From Zantedeschia hybrid cultivar (lineage: Eukaryota > Streptophyta > Magnoliopsida > Alismatales > Araceae): a DNA stretch of 64,000 bases. Of this stretch, positions 32,331 through 44,800 are shown in pieces. Below the pieces are notes generated by a model that saw only the letters and a list, made by a program, of their open reading frames with translations, was not told where the DNA came from and did no database searches. Each line of letters opens with the position of its first letter. Position 1 is the first letter of the stretch. Location of the stretch: positions 42,667,196 to 42,731,195 of the forward strand of contig JARZZO010000013.1 in NCBI GenBank assembly GCA_030544215.1, read 5' to 3'. Both the position numbers and the translations under genes were made by a program.

Positions 32331-34605
32331 TCGAGACTTCTTTTAAAGTTCCTGTGTCATCAGAGTCCTCCCCACCCAAATGTTAAACTCGGACTACTCC
32401 GAACCTTCCCAAGACGTCCCCACCCCAAACCGAGCTAGCCAGTCCAGCTAATTCCAGACTTGGTCACGATTTGTGGTTGTGACAATGGTGCTATTGCTGC
32501 TGCGGCGGCCAAGACTCGATGGCAGCAATAGCTTGCTAGCTTTGCACTGTCCTGTCGCCCACAAGCTGTTGGGTGCACACCGATTGAGATCATTACAGTA
32601 GTTGAGCAGAGGGAATTCTTTCAATCACCAACACGCAAGTGTCGTACACACACGTAAACCCATGTGATTTGAGGTTTTCGATTTTTCCTTTGAAAAAATA
32701 ATGAGAAAAAAAAAAAGATAATGAAGAATCTCTAGTCACCCGGATCCACGCACATGCATATTAATGATTGAAAGAATTCTTTCTATACAACCATTGCGGC
32801 AACCTCAATCTCATAATTTGCACTGCCTACGGAAGAGAGAATGAGGAGTCAGGAATGGGGAGAATAAGGCTTCTTGAGACTAAATCATAACATGCCAACT
32901 GCAGGTGCATACCCAGGTGAAATTTTATGACAAATATCAAAATTAATAAAACATAACCAATCACCTACATTAATAGAAGCAGTAACAGCAATACTAAAAT
33001 TGCTATTCATGAAGTCATTCAATACAGCAACCAAATATCCTTTAAGGCAACAGGCTACGAGTTTGTGTAATGAAAGATCATTGGATGACAGCAGCCTCAA
33101 CCTCAATGGCCCCTTTCCAATGGCATCCTGTCAAAGAACCTCTATTCGACACTCGCTTCTTCAGGAGAAATTAAGCTAACTCTTCCATTTTATTCATGGG
33201 CCTCTCTGTGAGCTGATGATGCATGGATGAGGTGACTAAACCTGGTTTATATTAGTTAACCAAAATTAAGCTAACCGACCATCACAGTTAGAAATACATG
33301 ATCATAGAATTAAACTCGAAGGGATGTATACATATATACACAGTTACACACAAATTACACGGACTGAAACATAAAAAGTCCTAACCAGGGATACAACCGT
33401 TTTCCGTAGAGCGAGTCACCTACTCAATGTAGCATCACAAACAGAAACGAAACATTGCCTTGATTTCGACATTTTGTTTTAGTACTTAGAGAAGCTGAAC
33501 AAAACCCTTCGTTTGACGAGTAATGCCTGTTCCAATCCGGCTGACCGCAGCGTGCAATGAGCATGTTCCTTTTTTTTTTATTAAATTTTTTTTTTTACAT
33601 TTTTTTAAAGCATCTGATCGAGAATCCAACAATACATATGAAAAACTAGGGTTAACCCCAACCCGACTGTGTATTTTACTTTTTTTAAAAAAAAATTATT
33701 TGCAAAACACTTTAAATTACGTGCAAAGGAAAAAACTTTTTCTTTTTTCAAAAAAACAAAGTACACAGTCGGTTGGGGCCGACCCGAGTTCTCTAAATGT
33801 ACTCGGACTTTTGATTGACGTTCTAAAAAAATTAAAAATTCCGACAAGAAAAAAAAAAAAAAAAAAAGTGCTCACTACACACCAGCAGGGCAGCAAGCCT
33901 TACTCTTGTTTGACATTTTCTACTTTGGGTCCAGAAGAGTTTTTTTTTTTTTTTTTCAAATGTTACTATAAAAATACACCATACTTTAGTTTCAACAGCT
34001 CATGCAAACTTGATGATACTGGAAATACTCAACTATCTTATTGAAGAAAGAGTATGCTTTTGCAGTCCAGATATGTTCGACACGCCTTCACATCCACCAA
34101 AGAGCACTAATACCCAGTTTCAGTTATCTTCCATCCGGTTAGATATTACATCACCAAGATTCTCCATGTGGATGGCCAGCAAACCAGACCAATCATCTTC
34201 GGCAAAATCAGATGAACACGATGTGTGCAGATGGTGCCTGTCAACGGGCTGAACCTTTCAAAATGCGAAAAATCTCTCCATTTTTTAAAGCCTAAAGTAA
34301 GTGAAACCTCCGTGAGGCTGTGAAGTGCCCTCGAGAGAAAAAGAACCAATCATATGGTATGCGATTGGGGAAGACAATGCTAACATGTTACTGTCCTTTC
34401 ATATTCTTCTCAATCTGGCCTGATACAAATAGCTTCCTGTATTCGGGCTCTGGGGACCACCTTGATCGCAAAGGAATAGATTTCATGCCAAATGGTCAGA
34501 ACAATCTCCTCCCAGCATTTCTGGAGTTGCACTTTCCAGATTAAAATGTGGTAAGTTCCTATGGAACTCTGATTTTCTTCATGTCTGCTTTAGTAAGTGT
34601 GATTC
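32331..34605. other. Spacer, including the presumed NUP43 3' region
   Basis: No gene is supported. The open frame around 33523-34044 is made of A/T homopolymer runs (for example 33848-33868 and 33940-33957) and has no protein-like features. Confidence 0.55.
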
Positions 34606-37600
34606 TCAGTATGCAGTCCAGGAATCTCTCGGTCGCATTAGCATGGCTATTGCCTCACACTCCAAACTGCAAACTATATCCTGTATAGAAATTGTAGGCA
34701 TCATAGATTTGCACCTTCCAACACGCATACATTCAAATGATAAATGTCGTGGAATGATACCACTTACAGATGGATTCTGTGTATCAATGTCAAAGGAGTT
34801 GATTGCACATGGCTCCGCCAACAGTTCTATGGGTTCTTCTCCTGAGAAGTCAGAGGGTCAGGGCAGCTTTATGGAAACAGTATACGTAATAAATAAAGAT
34901 AGTGGCTCTGACCAATTTATACTATGAACAACATCACAAACCATATGAATTGTATTAGAATATTCTATTAAAAAAGGACAGAATCAGTCAGCCGGAAGGA
35001 CAAGTCTTAGGCTGTTAAAGTGCATATATATTATCAAATTTCTTTGTCTAGTTTCTAGAGTCATGTGGGAGCCTGGATTTGCTCCTTGGCTGCAGACGTC
35101 TGTGCATTTAGGAGAATTTAAAGATCATACCTGAAGATTGGGGACACTACAGAATCTTGCCTTTGGAGAACACAAAGATCACAACATCAAATTGGTAAGC
35201 TTCCTTTTTTGTTTAGATTTCTTACCAAATTCCATGACAACCTGAGAATTGCTCCATTGCATGATTTTAACTGTTGAAACAAAGTAAGGTTGATTATCTG
35301 GTTGCTAACTAGTCTCAGTGTGCTTCTCATGTGAGACAATAGGTGGAAACTTGCCACCAATTCCAGGCGCGCTGACATCAAGCGGGGCAGCTGATCAGAA
35401 AATTTGCATATCCGTAGATCAAAATTGGATTTATTTCCCTGATTAAAACCATTGGGGATGTGTCTTGCGTCCGACACATGTGTGAAGGACTCTTTGACTT
35501 GGGGCAGCCATTGGGCTGGGTCAGTCCAGTTTCTTATGTATTGGGTCTGTTGGGCCGATGGGTTATATTGTAACTGGGTCAGGTAGTCTAATAGGCTGGG
35601 CATGCCCCACTTAGACTGGGTCTATAGGGTTTTCCGAGAGACTATAAATAGTGTTGCGCAAGTCCTGTTGTACTAGGCTGTCATAGTGTTCCTGGGTTGA
35701 TAGAGAGAGGCTTGAGAGGTGTAGAGAGAGGGATGTTCTCCTGTTGTCGTTCTTCCCTTCATTGTGAAAATTTCCTGTGCATGCCCCATGGACGTAGGTT
35801 GGAAATGATCAAGCAACATAAATGCCACCTTCTTTGAGGTGTGTACTTGTGTGATAGTCATGGTAGGTGTTCATGTTTCCATGGAGTTCGGGATGTGGAG
35901 CTCTGAGGCAACAAAAGCTAATTGGATAAGAGTTGATAATTATGATGACCATGGTTTGCCGTATCGTACCAGATCGTGCCAACTTATATGAGTCGACTCG
36001 TATATGGGCAAGTTTGATCCTCTAGCATGCACCGAGTCATACATGATTGTATTGACTCACAAATGTATCATGAGCTGTTTTAAATTGAGTTCTTCCCATT
36101 TGATAAGTAAAATTACACTTTTCATATCAATTAATAGGGTACAGCTCTCTACTTCTCAAAGGAAAAAAAGGGTACATTTTTCTAAACTATGGCTAAAACT
36201 CATTACTTTTAAAACTTCACTGGCTTGACTTGTGCTAGTCGGACTGAGTCGGCCCGAGTCAGATCGGATCCGACTCGTATCTGGGAAGATATGATCCAAT
36301 ATAGATACCCTAGTCGCTGAACCTTGATTACGACAACAACGGTAGTCCAGATTTATTTCCAGGTAATCTCATTTGATCAACAACATAGAACATTCGATGA
36401 ATGGCTATACTATCATAAGGGGATAGATGAGAAATGGCCACCACATTTTTAAGGCTGGATACCTCAGGATGTCATATTCATTGTGAGGCGAGGGAACCAT
36501 GGTTTGGCTATCAAAGGGTGTAAGAAGCATTCTCTTAAAGGGTTATTCATGAAACTTTCTCTTGAAAATCAAGGACAAGAATATGAATCCTAATCACTGA
36601 AAGTTCCCTCTACAACAACTATGAATTAAAAGATATACATGATGGGCTAATAATAACCCAAATGATGGGTTAGTCCAGATAGCAGATGTAATTCTGCAAC
36701 AGATAAATGTGTAGATGACTCAGTTAGAAACACAGGGAAGCTTCGATTGGATGAAAGCCTTTTCTAACATATTTCAGTCTTACACCAGGTGAACCTGCTT
36801 AAACTTACTGCTGTCTAAAGCTTCATAAACAGTAACATCAAAGGAAAAGGTGAATATCTTAAATATTCAGTTCTCCTCCAAGCACAATCCAAAACACAGC
36901 TCAATAATTGAAGAAAAAAAGAGATCGTGGACTTGAAATTCTAACCCAGAGAGAAAATTGTTCTTCAGCATACATGCACAAGAATTTTGATCTCCCTGGC
37001 CCAGTGGCCCCCAAAAAAATCCACTTAAAAGTTGAACGCAGAACTCAATCCCTGGAAGCTATATCTGTGTGTTCACTCAGAAATCAAGCATGAGGGAAAA
37101 AAATAAAGATTTATGGAATGTCCTGAAGGTTAAAACTACCAGACATTACAATCCTGAGAACTCTGAGGAGACTGCAAATGATTCAGGGTAGTACAAGCAA
37201 CTTAGAAACTAAAAAGCAAATGGCTTAAATAGATCATCATTATGTCAGTACACATATCTATCATGGATGGGGGCATACCTTGTTCGAGGACCGTGAGCAT
37301 ACCATCTTCTGAACAGATCATAACCGGCAGAATATTTGCAGGAGCAGAGCTAATAGTAGGTTGAATGTGACCGTCATACTGAACCTCCCAAACATCACTT
37401 TCACATGGGATCTGAGTTTGTTCACTAAGCCCAACTCCAGACAGCACGATTTGCTGTTGCTGCCAACGAAGATCCCATGCAAACACAGTACCAGAAGAAC
37501 CTCCTGCCTTTAAAGGTAGTGCAAGGAAAAATGTCAATATAAAGCAAATAATGGAATAGAGACATCAAATGATAGAATTATTGTGCCTTTTATTAGGATT

Positions 37601-40283
37601 AAACAATGATCAGGTGAGAACTCAGGTCTCTTTAATTCAATCAAAGAGACACTTTAGATGAATGATGATTATTTTGATACAAGTAGATTCCTCAATCATT
37701 AGAAATAATATATGACAAGTATAGCGGGAAATATATGTCATCTTACAATGCATATATGCTTTCTTGATGGATGAATATCAATGGAATGGACGATGCCAGA
37801 TGTGTTGCCCCGAGTCCTGTAGCGTAAACAATATCAGTCATCCATTTGAATCATCCAGTAAAGGAATGTAAGTACCAAAGAGTAGTAAGGAGATCTGGCA
37901 ACTGCATGTATATGCCATACCCAAAGCAAGAAAATGAAGCCAGTTAATGATAATATCCAACAAGCATGTAATGCTTTGGAAACAAAGGTGACATCTTGTT
38001 CCTAATTCAAGAGAAAGCATGCAATTTCATGTTCATCAAGACTTCAAATGATGCCTGATCAACTGAAATCTGAACCCAATAGCTTTACAACTCATTAAGA
38101 TTCCAAGGTAAAAAAAAAAAATGTTTCCAACATTGATTTCAGCACCAGACTTTATGGCTCTACAAGAAACTTCTACTGATGTCAGTTAGCCACAGACACA
38201 ATTCACGTATAATATTCAAAAAATTATAATTGGATCAGCTAATAGATATAATTGCTTGTATAAACAAAAAGCAGTGTCCAAACCCATTATGCAAACCCTG
38301 CCAATGGTCATGACATTAACTCCATTAGTGCCCTGTTCTCATCCTTAAAATTTTGGATTCCAACAGCTGGCATGTAAAGGAAATATCACAACATGTCATA
38401 AACAATGCTCGTTACCCTATGATGCATCTCTGATAAACAGAAATGTATATCCTTTTTCCTCGTCAATGTTTTCTCCCTAATGTTTCTTTCCACCCCACAT
38501 AATACTTCTTTTTCTGACAAGAAAACAGGCTCGATACAGCCATAGTCAGACAATGGATAAAAAGAAAAAAACAAAACCCTAAACATTTGCAAACACTTCT
38601 CAGAAAACGTGAGTTGATGAAGAAGCATAGAAAGTTGGCGCTTGATGAACATAGCGCAATTTAGAAAAAGAAAATAACATTGTAAGTTAACCACTCTATA
38701 CCCCACCTGAAGTTCCCCATCCCCCACCCCCACCACACACATTTTTTTGGGAGATGGGATGGTATCCACAGAAAATCCTGACAGAGGCTGCAGTGCCCGG
38801 CCATACACCCACGTATACTAATAGAGCGGCAAAGGCTGGGGGCAGCTCTCAGGCCAGACACTTAAGTATATTGGGCAAACCACCCAGCACACAAGGGGGG
38901 ACAACGTGTTGGGAATCTAATCCAGGAAAACACACGGACTTGAACCCACGACCTGCACCCCGAAGGCCGGGGAATATCCACTACGTTACTCACCTCCCCC
39001 TTCCCCCCCTAAAAAAAGAAAGAAAAAACAAAGACGTTAGAACACAACTCTCGAATATTATTTTTGGAAGCACTTGTCATAAATTTACTTCAGGGTAACA
39101 TATTATACAGTGAAAAACATATGGTCAAAAATCTATTACTACCATATGTTCGAGAAATCATGGGGTCACTTGGTATTTTGAAAAAAATCAGTGGACCCAA
39201 TCAGAATCGGGAACCAGAAACAACTTCATTTCCAAATGCGGCCTCGGCATGTTTTCCAAACCTTGAATTTCAACACAAAAATTCATTTCATGGTTACTGA
39301 GAAACTCATCATGAGATCGGGAAACCAATAAAATGTGATCCCAAAGACACATAATACTACTCTCCACCTTTCTTATCACAAATCCAGCAAAGCATTAAGA
39401 CCTCAGAATCAATGAGAAACGATTTAAAAACTCCCAAACTACAACAACTTAACTGCGATTTCAGTTCCCAAATAATAAAAGCAAACAAAACATCATTCTC
39501 ATCACAATCTAAATCTCATTTCAGCTCCAAAAATCATACCTTTAACAGGATCTAAAGATAAAAAAGAGCAAAAAATAACCTTCCACCTAAAGAATGAGAC
39601 GAGAAGGGATGAATAGAAGCATTTCCTCACCAATTCCCCTTGAACTGCGACACTAACCCTCCGGGCTTCCTCTGGTCCCACCACTGGATCCCAAACCCCA
39701 ACCCGCCGGTTGCGAACTCCGCAGGCGAACCCCACCTCACCGCCGTGTACGACACCAAACCCCGGCCATCGTGGAGCCGGCGGCTATCCAACCCCGCCTC
39801 CCCGAGCGCCGTCAGATTCACCCTCCCGTCCTCCCCCACGCTTACGCACTGCCTCCCGTCGATCTGGAGATCGACGGCCGAGATCGGTCCGCTGTGAAAC
39901 GACCCCTCCCCGCCGGCTGCCACCGACAGCTCCGACTCGACGGAGCCCTCAATCGGGTCCACGAAGAGGAAGTGGAGGGAGCCGGCGAAGGTGGAGAGGG
40001 CGAGGGGGAGGGGCTTCGTTAGGGTTTTGGCGGATCGGAGGGAGGAGACCCGGGAAGAGGAGGGCCAGGAATTCCTGGGAAGGAGGATGGGCTTGTTGGA
40101 CTCCTCGTCATGCTGGGAAGGCGCTACGGCGTGGATCTCCACGGCGGAGGAGCCCGCGTCGGGGTCGTGAACGGCGGCGGCGACGAAGCGGTCGAAGGCG
40201 GAGACGGGCGGCAGCCACCGGACGGCCTCGACGGCCTTCGACTGGGGGAATCAGTGCACCACCAGGTCTCCAGCTGCCGCCAT
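34606..40283 (-). CDS. NUP43: Nucleoporin NUP43-like WD40 protein, 5 exons, nonsense codon 11
   Basis: Exons are 40283-39631, 37816-37747, 37507-37279, 34841-34768 and 34680-34606. All junctions are GT-AG and keep frame, giving 1,101 bp and 366 codons, similar to Arabidopsis NUP43. Landmarks are KAVEAVRWLPPVSAFDRF, GPISAVDLQ, GNTSGIVHSIDIHPSRKH, GGSSGTVFAWDLRWQQQ, CESDVWEVQYD and EEPIELLAEPCAINSFDID. Plant NUP43 is a WD40 subunit of the Nup107-160 complex of the nuclear pore; that is family knowledge. The oddity is an in-frame TGA (40251-40253) at codon 11, where relatives have Arg (CGA). Everything downstream is conserved, so this is a recent null allele, a sequencing error, or a gene with another start. 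Introns 1 and 3 hold a SINE and an LTR-like block. Confidence 0.88.
35450..35880. mobile_element. Possible copia solo LTR in NUP43 intron 3
   Basis: This stretch has a promoter-like ACTATAAATAG (about 35641) and a CATGGACGTAGG block like the end of the LTR at 5259-5822. It includes GA-rich leader-like sequence. Both ends are uncertain and I found no TSD. Confidence 0.4.
38740..39000 (-). mobile_element. tRNA-derived SINE in NUP43 intron 1
   Basis: Read on the minus strand, GAGTAACGTAGTGGAT (about 38978-38993) resembles a pol III A box. GGTCGTGGGTTCAAGTC (about 38937-38953) resembles a B box, at tRNA-like spacing. The head is at about 39000. The tail end near 38740 is followed by a short homopolymer. 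The layout resembles plant Au-type SINEs. Confidence 0.6.
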
Positions 40284-41851
40284 TTCGCTGTTCCACTTCC
40301 CCTCGCTAGGGTTCCTGCAAGGGTTTTGGGAATGGAGACGGGACAGAGGCGCTCTCCACAGGGGCTCGTTCGCAAATTGCGACGAGACACACCTTTTCCA
40401 CGCGAGGAGGGCGTCTGGATTGCAGGAAAGTGGGAGAAAGCAAATTCCCGCGGATTGTAGGGATATGCACGTTAAGTACGGTGCCACTTTTTTTTTTTTA
40501 AAAAAATTATATTAAGAACACCAGTAGTTAAGTTTTAGATCATCTAATTAAAGATCAAATTGTACAGTTATTTCTATGTTAAGTTGGGGGTCACTTAAAA
40601 AAGGTTTTAAATCTTTTTTATTATTATTAAGAACACTGGACTGCTAGTGTACAAATTTTACTCAAAAGGAAAAAGGTGCATTTGGTATGCAAAGAAACTA
40701 GATCCTCTCAATGTAGCTAGGATGGTAATCGATAATTTGATCATTCGAGCGATCATTAATCCATAAAACAACTACGGATAATATTTTTAAATTAATACTC
40801 ATAAGTTAATGGTTGCAATCCTTTTTAGACTGATTGTATATGGTTCAATTTGATTATCCGACCAATTATTATGGATATACTTTATACATTGATTGCATAA
40901 CAAATAAGGCCATGGATTCACCTGGAATCCATATCGAGTTGGACCTGTTTGCATGCCTAAGATTTACCAATGTCCGTTTTTTACAATGTGTAAGATCAAA
41001 TCTTAACTAATCAGAGATAGCTAATAAGCACACAAAACTTATTTCTAAATTTGGGATAATATTATTGTTTGCAAAAAGAAAAGGTGGATTAGTGACTTGA
41101 GGGCAAAAAAAAGGTCATTTCCCTATGAAAATGTATATAAATTAGGGAGCAATTTGATGTGTGATGAAATGTTATCAAATGATGTTATCATTACCTTACA
41201 ATAGTGTTCTTATTTTTAAGTGTCATAAACCACCAAGTTTTGAAATTGCATTAACCCCTTGTGAAAACAAGTTGCATTAAAATATATACTTCTTTTATTT
41301 GATTTCAATTTTCAACCTAAAACTATTGAAACCGAAAGCCAAAGATGTTTAAATTGGTGGCTTTAAAATAAAAAGTTTTATGTTTGCTGATTTCAAAATA
41401 AAAAATTTCAAAACCAAGACTTCATTATATTCTACCAGACCCTAAGCTGAAAATATAAATGCAAGCTGCAGGGGACAAGATCTCTAAAATGTGGTCCCTC
41501 TTAACAAACTATAGGATTTCATAAAATGATTGAATCCATTTTCTTTAGAATTCTCACAACCTTCCCATTGTAGGATATCAAACAAGCCGAAATTTTTTCT
41601 CATTCAAGGCATAATGCTCACTCTCTCCAGGACCCATCCCCCTCAAACACGTTGTTGTTCAGAATATCAAAACCAGTTGACGTAAACGACCATAAAAGGA
41701 TATAAAACAACTACTAGAGTGAACAGATTGTGTTGTCATAGGTGTAAACATTCCGACAAATCGTCGAACACCACAGTGGTGGGCAGCAACAGGTACCATA
41801 TTCATGAAACCTCGACATTACTCGTTCAGAAACACAAGAACACAATTGTGC
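40284..41851. other. Intergenic region between NUP43 and the Rossmann-fold gene
   Basis: It holds the NUP43 5' side and the presumed 3' UTR of the next gene. No other gene, RNA or clear element ends were seen. A/T homopolymers lie at about 40490-40505. Confidence 0.55.
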
Positions 41852-44800
41852 TCATACGATGTCCAACTCCTTAAGCCAAGCTGAATGTAATGGGCATGGA
41901 TCTGGTCTCCCCTCGGCAAGTGCCTTCTCTGTCAGCGAATAGAACCAACCGTTCCTCCACTTGAACTGCACATACAAATCAAGTGAATATTCGAAGAATC
42001 TTGCCTAAGAACCAGACAAGTACAGTCATAATTGGGCAAGTTTGATTGCATTTTCAATCGTAAGTACTTGTGAACTTGACTAGATTCTAGGCCGCGTTTG
42101 GCGCAGCTTCCATTTGAAAGCACATTTGCACTTCCATTTAGTTATTCTTTGTGAAGTCATTGGATCTTGGAACCCATTTATGAAGTATTTTACTTGTGTT
42201 TTGACTTCCAACCAAAAACTACAAGGTGTAGCTTTCAAGATTTGAGAAAAAGTGAGGTGTTGTGAAAGAGTTGATTTTTGTAACAAACTAAAATTAGTTA
42301 TAAGGTGCCTTTGGCAAACTTCTAGTTGAGAGCCACTTTTCGCTTCCACTTCTCAAATAGAATGAGTTGAAGGAGAGAGATTAATAACTAATTTTGGTTT
42401 GTTACACAAGTCAACTCTTTCATAACAATCTTGCTGTGTTTGGTGCAACTTCCATTTAGAAGCACTTTTGCATTTCCATTTAGTTATTTTTTATAAAAGT
42501 CATTAGATCTTGAAAGCCATTTATGTGGTATTTTACTTGTGTTTTGACTTCCACCCAAAAGCTACAAGGGGGGCGCGTCCAAGATTAGAGAAAAAGTGAG
42601 GTTGTTATGAAAGAGTTGAATTCTGTAACAAACTAAAATTAGTTATAACCTCTCTCCCTCAACCCATTCTATGTATGAACTGGAAGCCAAAAGTAACTTT
42701 CAAGTAGAAGTTTTGCCAGACGCACCCTTACTTTTTCTCCACTCTTGGAAGCTCCACTTTGTAGGTTTTGGTTGGAAGCCAAAACATAAGCAAAATACTA
42801 TATAAATGGCTTTCAAGATCCAATAGCTTCCACAAAAAATAACTAAATGAAAGTGCAAAAGTGCTTCCAAATGAAAGTTGTGCCAAACACGCCCATAACC
42901 TTCTCCCTCAACTCATTCTTATGTAAGAAGTGAAAGCCAAAAGTGGCTTTCAAGTAGAAGTTTTGTAAACACGGCCATGTTTGGTGTGGTTCCAATTGGA
43001 AGCAAACTTGGGCTTCGACAGTACACATTGCAGTCCAGTAATTTTGAGGGAGAAGGTCTTGGGAAGCCACTTCTGTAGTCCTTTTGGGTGTGTTTGGCAC
43101 AGCTTCCAATTGGACACAGTTTCAGACTTTTATCTAATTATTTTGCGAGAAAAAAGTAGGTGTTGGAAGCCACTTTCATGGCACTTAGTTTATTTTTTGG
43201 CTTCCAACCAAAAGCTACAACTTGAAGCTCCCTAAATTGGAGAGAAAGTGAGGTTGTTAAGGGGGATTTGACTTTTGTAACAACCTAAAATTAGCTGTAA
43301 TCACTTGCAACTATCTTTTCTTATGTGACAAGAGGAAGCCAAAAGTGACTTTCAATTAAACGTTACGCTAAACATGCCCTTTGGCATTTTTGGCTTCCAA
43401 CTGGAGCTTTCTAAACTAATGGACCTTTCTAAACTAACGATAGGATGAAGTCAAGAAGGTTTGACCTATTAACTAACTTAAACCTAGTTATAACCACTTC
43501 ACTCAATATTTTTCATGTTGAAAGTGGAAACCAAGAGTGGCTTCCAACTAGAAGCTTCACAAACACTCCTTTAGAGTGTGTTTGTCAAAACTTTACATTA
43601 AAAAACACTTTAAGTTTTAATTTCTATTTTCAACAAAAAATATGTTGAGTAGAAGTGATTATGACTAATTTTAGGTAGTTACATAAGTAGTTGGGATCAC
43701 CAGCTTGGGCCAATGATTACCTCTTTGACAGCAGTTGGGAAATGTGCAACCACCCTTGAATAAGCGCATAACCTTTCTTCTATGCCTTCATCAAATGTTA
43801 TTCCTTTCTCTGCAGCCGCTGCAGCTGCTAGCTCTGCAATAAGGCTTGCCACCTGCAAGTGGCCATTAAATAATGTAACACTTCTGTCTCATTTGTCCCA
43901 ACTTAACATTTTTGTATGTAAGTTTAAAAACTCATGTTAAGAATATTATTCTAGCGAAAACCCACAGGATACTTCTCCTTTCGGTGAAATGTCTGGTACT
44001 GGAGAGTGGGAATGCCAAAAGCAACTGGGACCTCTTATGCGGCACTTCTTTTAGCTTTATCTAAAAGAACTAGGTAAAACAGTTGGTTATCATCAAGGAA
44101 CTGGCAACCTTCTCATTGCCCATTTATTCAAAGAATAACTTGAAAGATAAACAACTCTTGACTTTGCAAGAACACTGTTTTGTCATAAATTTCTATTTCA
44201 CAAGACAATGACACCAGTGTCCAAAATTTGTTGCTGCAGGAGCCTCAGGACCAATGTGTTTCAAGTTCTCACAGACAATATGGAAACTAATACCTTATCC
44301 TGACTACTCATGAATGATGAACACCGAAATGCTTAGATATCACACTTTGAGACCACATTTTGGCCACACCCACAGGAGTTCTTCAATCCATCTGATCAAA
44401 TGACCAGTCAACTCCTGACTGTGGTAAAAAGTGGGGTAACAAAGCATTCATCTTCGTTTTATGTTGTTAGCTCAGGTTTATGTTTATGCAAAGGCAGAAT
44501 TAATTGTATCATCTTCAAAGTAAGCATATGTAAAACCCTAAACCCTATATATAATGATGGTCAGCAAATGCACTCATCAACCAATCTGCAAACAAGTGGA
44601 CAAAAGTTGGTGACATACCCCAGCACCGGAGGCCTGTGGTTTCCATTCCTACCCACTGCAGTTGAGGGGTGCGAAACCCGAAAATATGCAGATGTACGGC
44701 TAAGGAAATGTGCAAAGTGCAAACACATGCTTGGACTAATGATACCAATTGAGGCCAGAGATCACTACTGAGAAGTTGATGCGGGACAGCAAGGGGGGAA

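Noticed and set aside
33523..34044. 173-residue plus-strand frame
   Set aside because: It consists mainly of homopolymer-encoded Phe and Lys runs with no protein-like features.
34643..34927. 94-residue plus-strand frame
   Set aside because: It is antisense to NUP43 exons 4 and 5, which splice in frame on the other strand.
39710..40309. 199-residue Arg/Pro-rich plus-strand frame
   Set aside because: It is a shadow of NUP43 exon 1.
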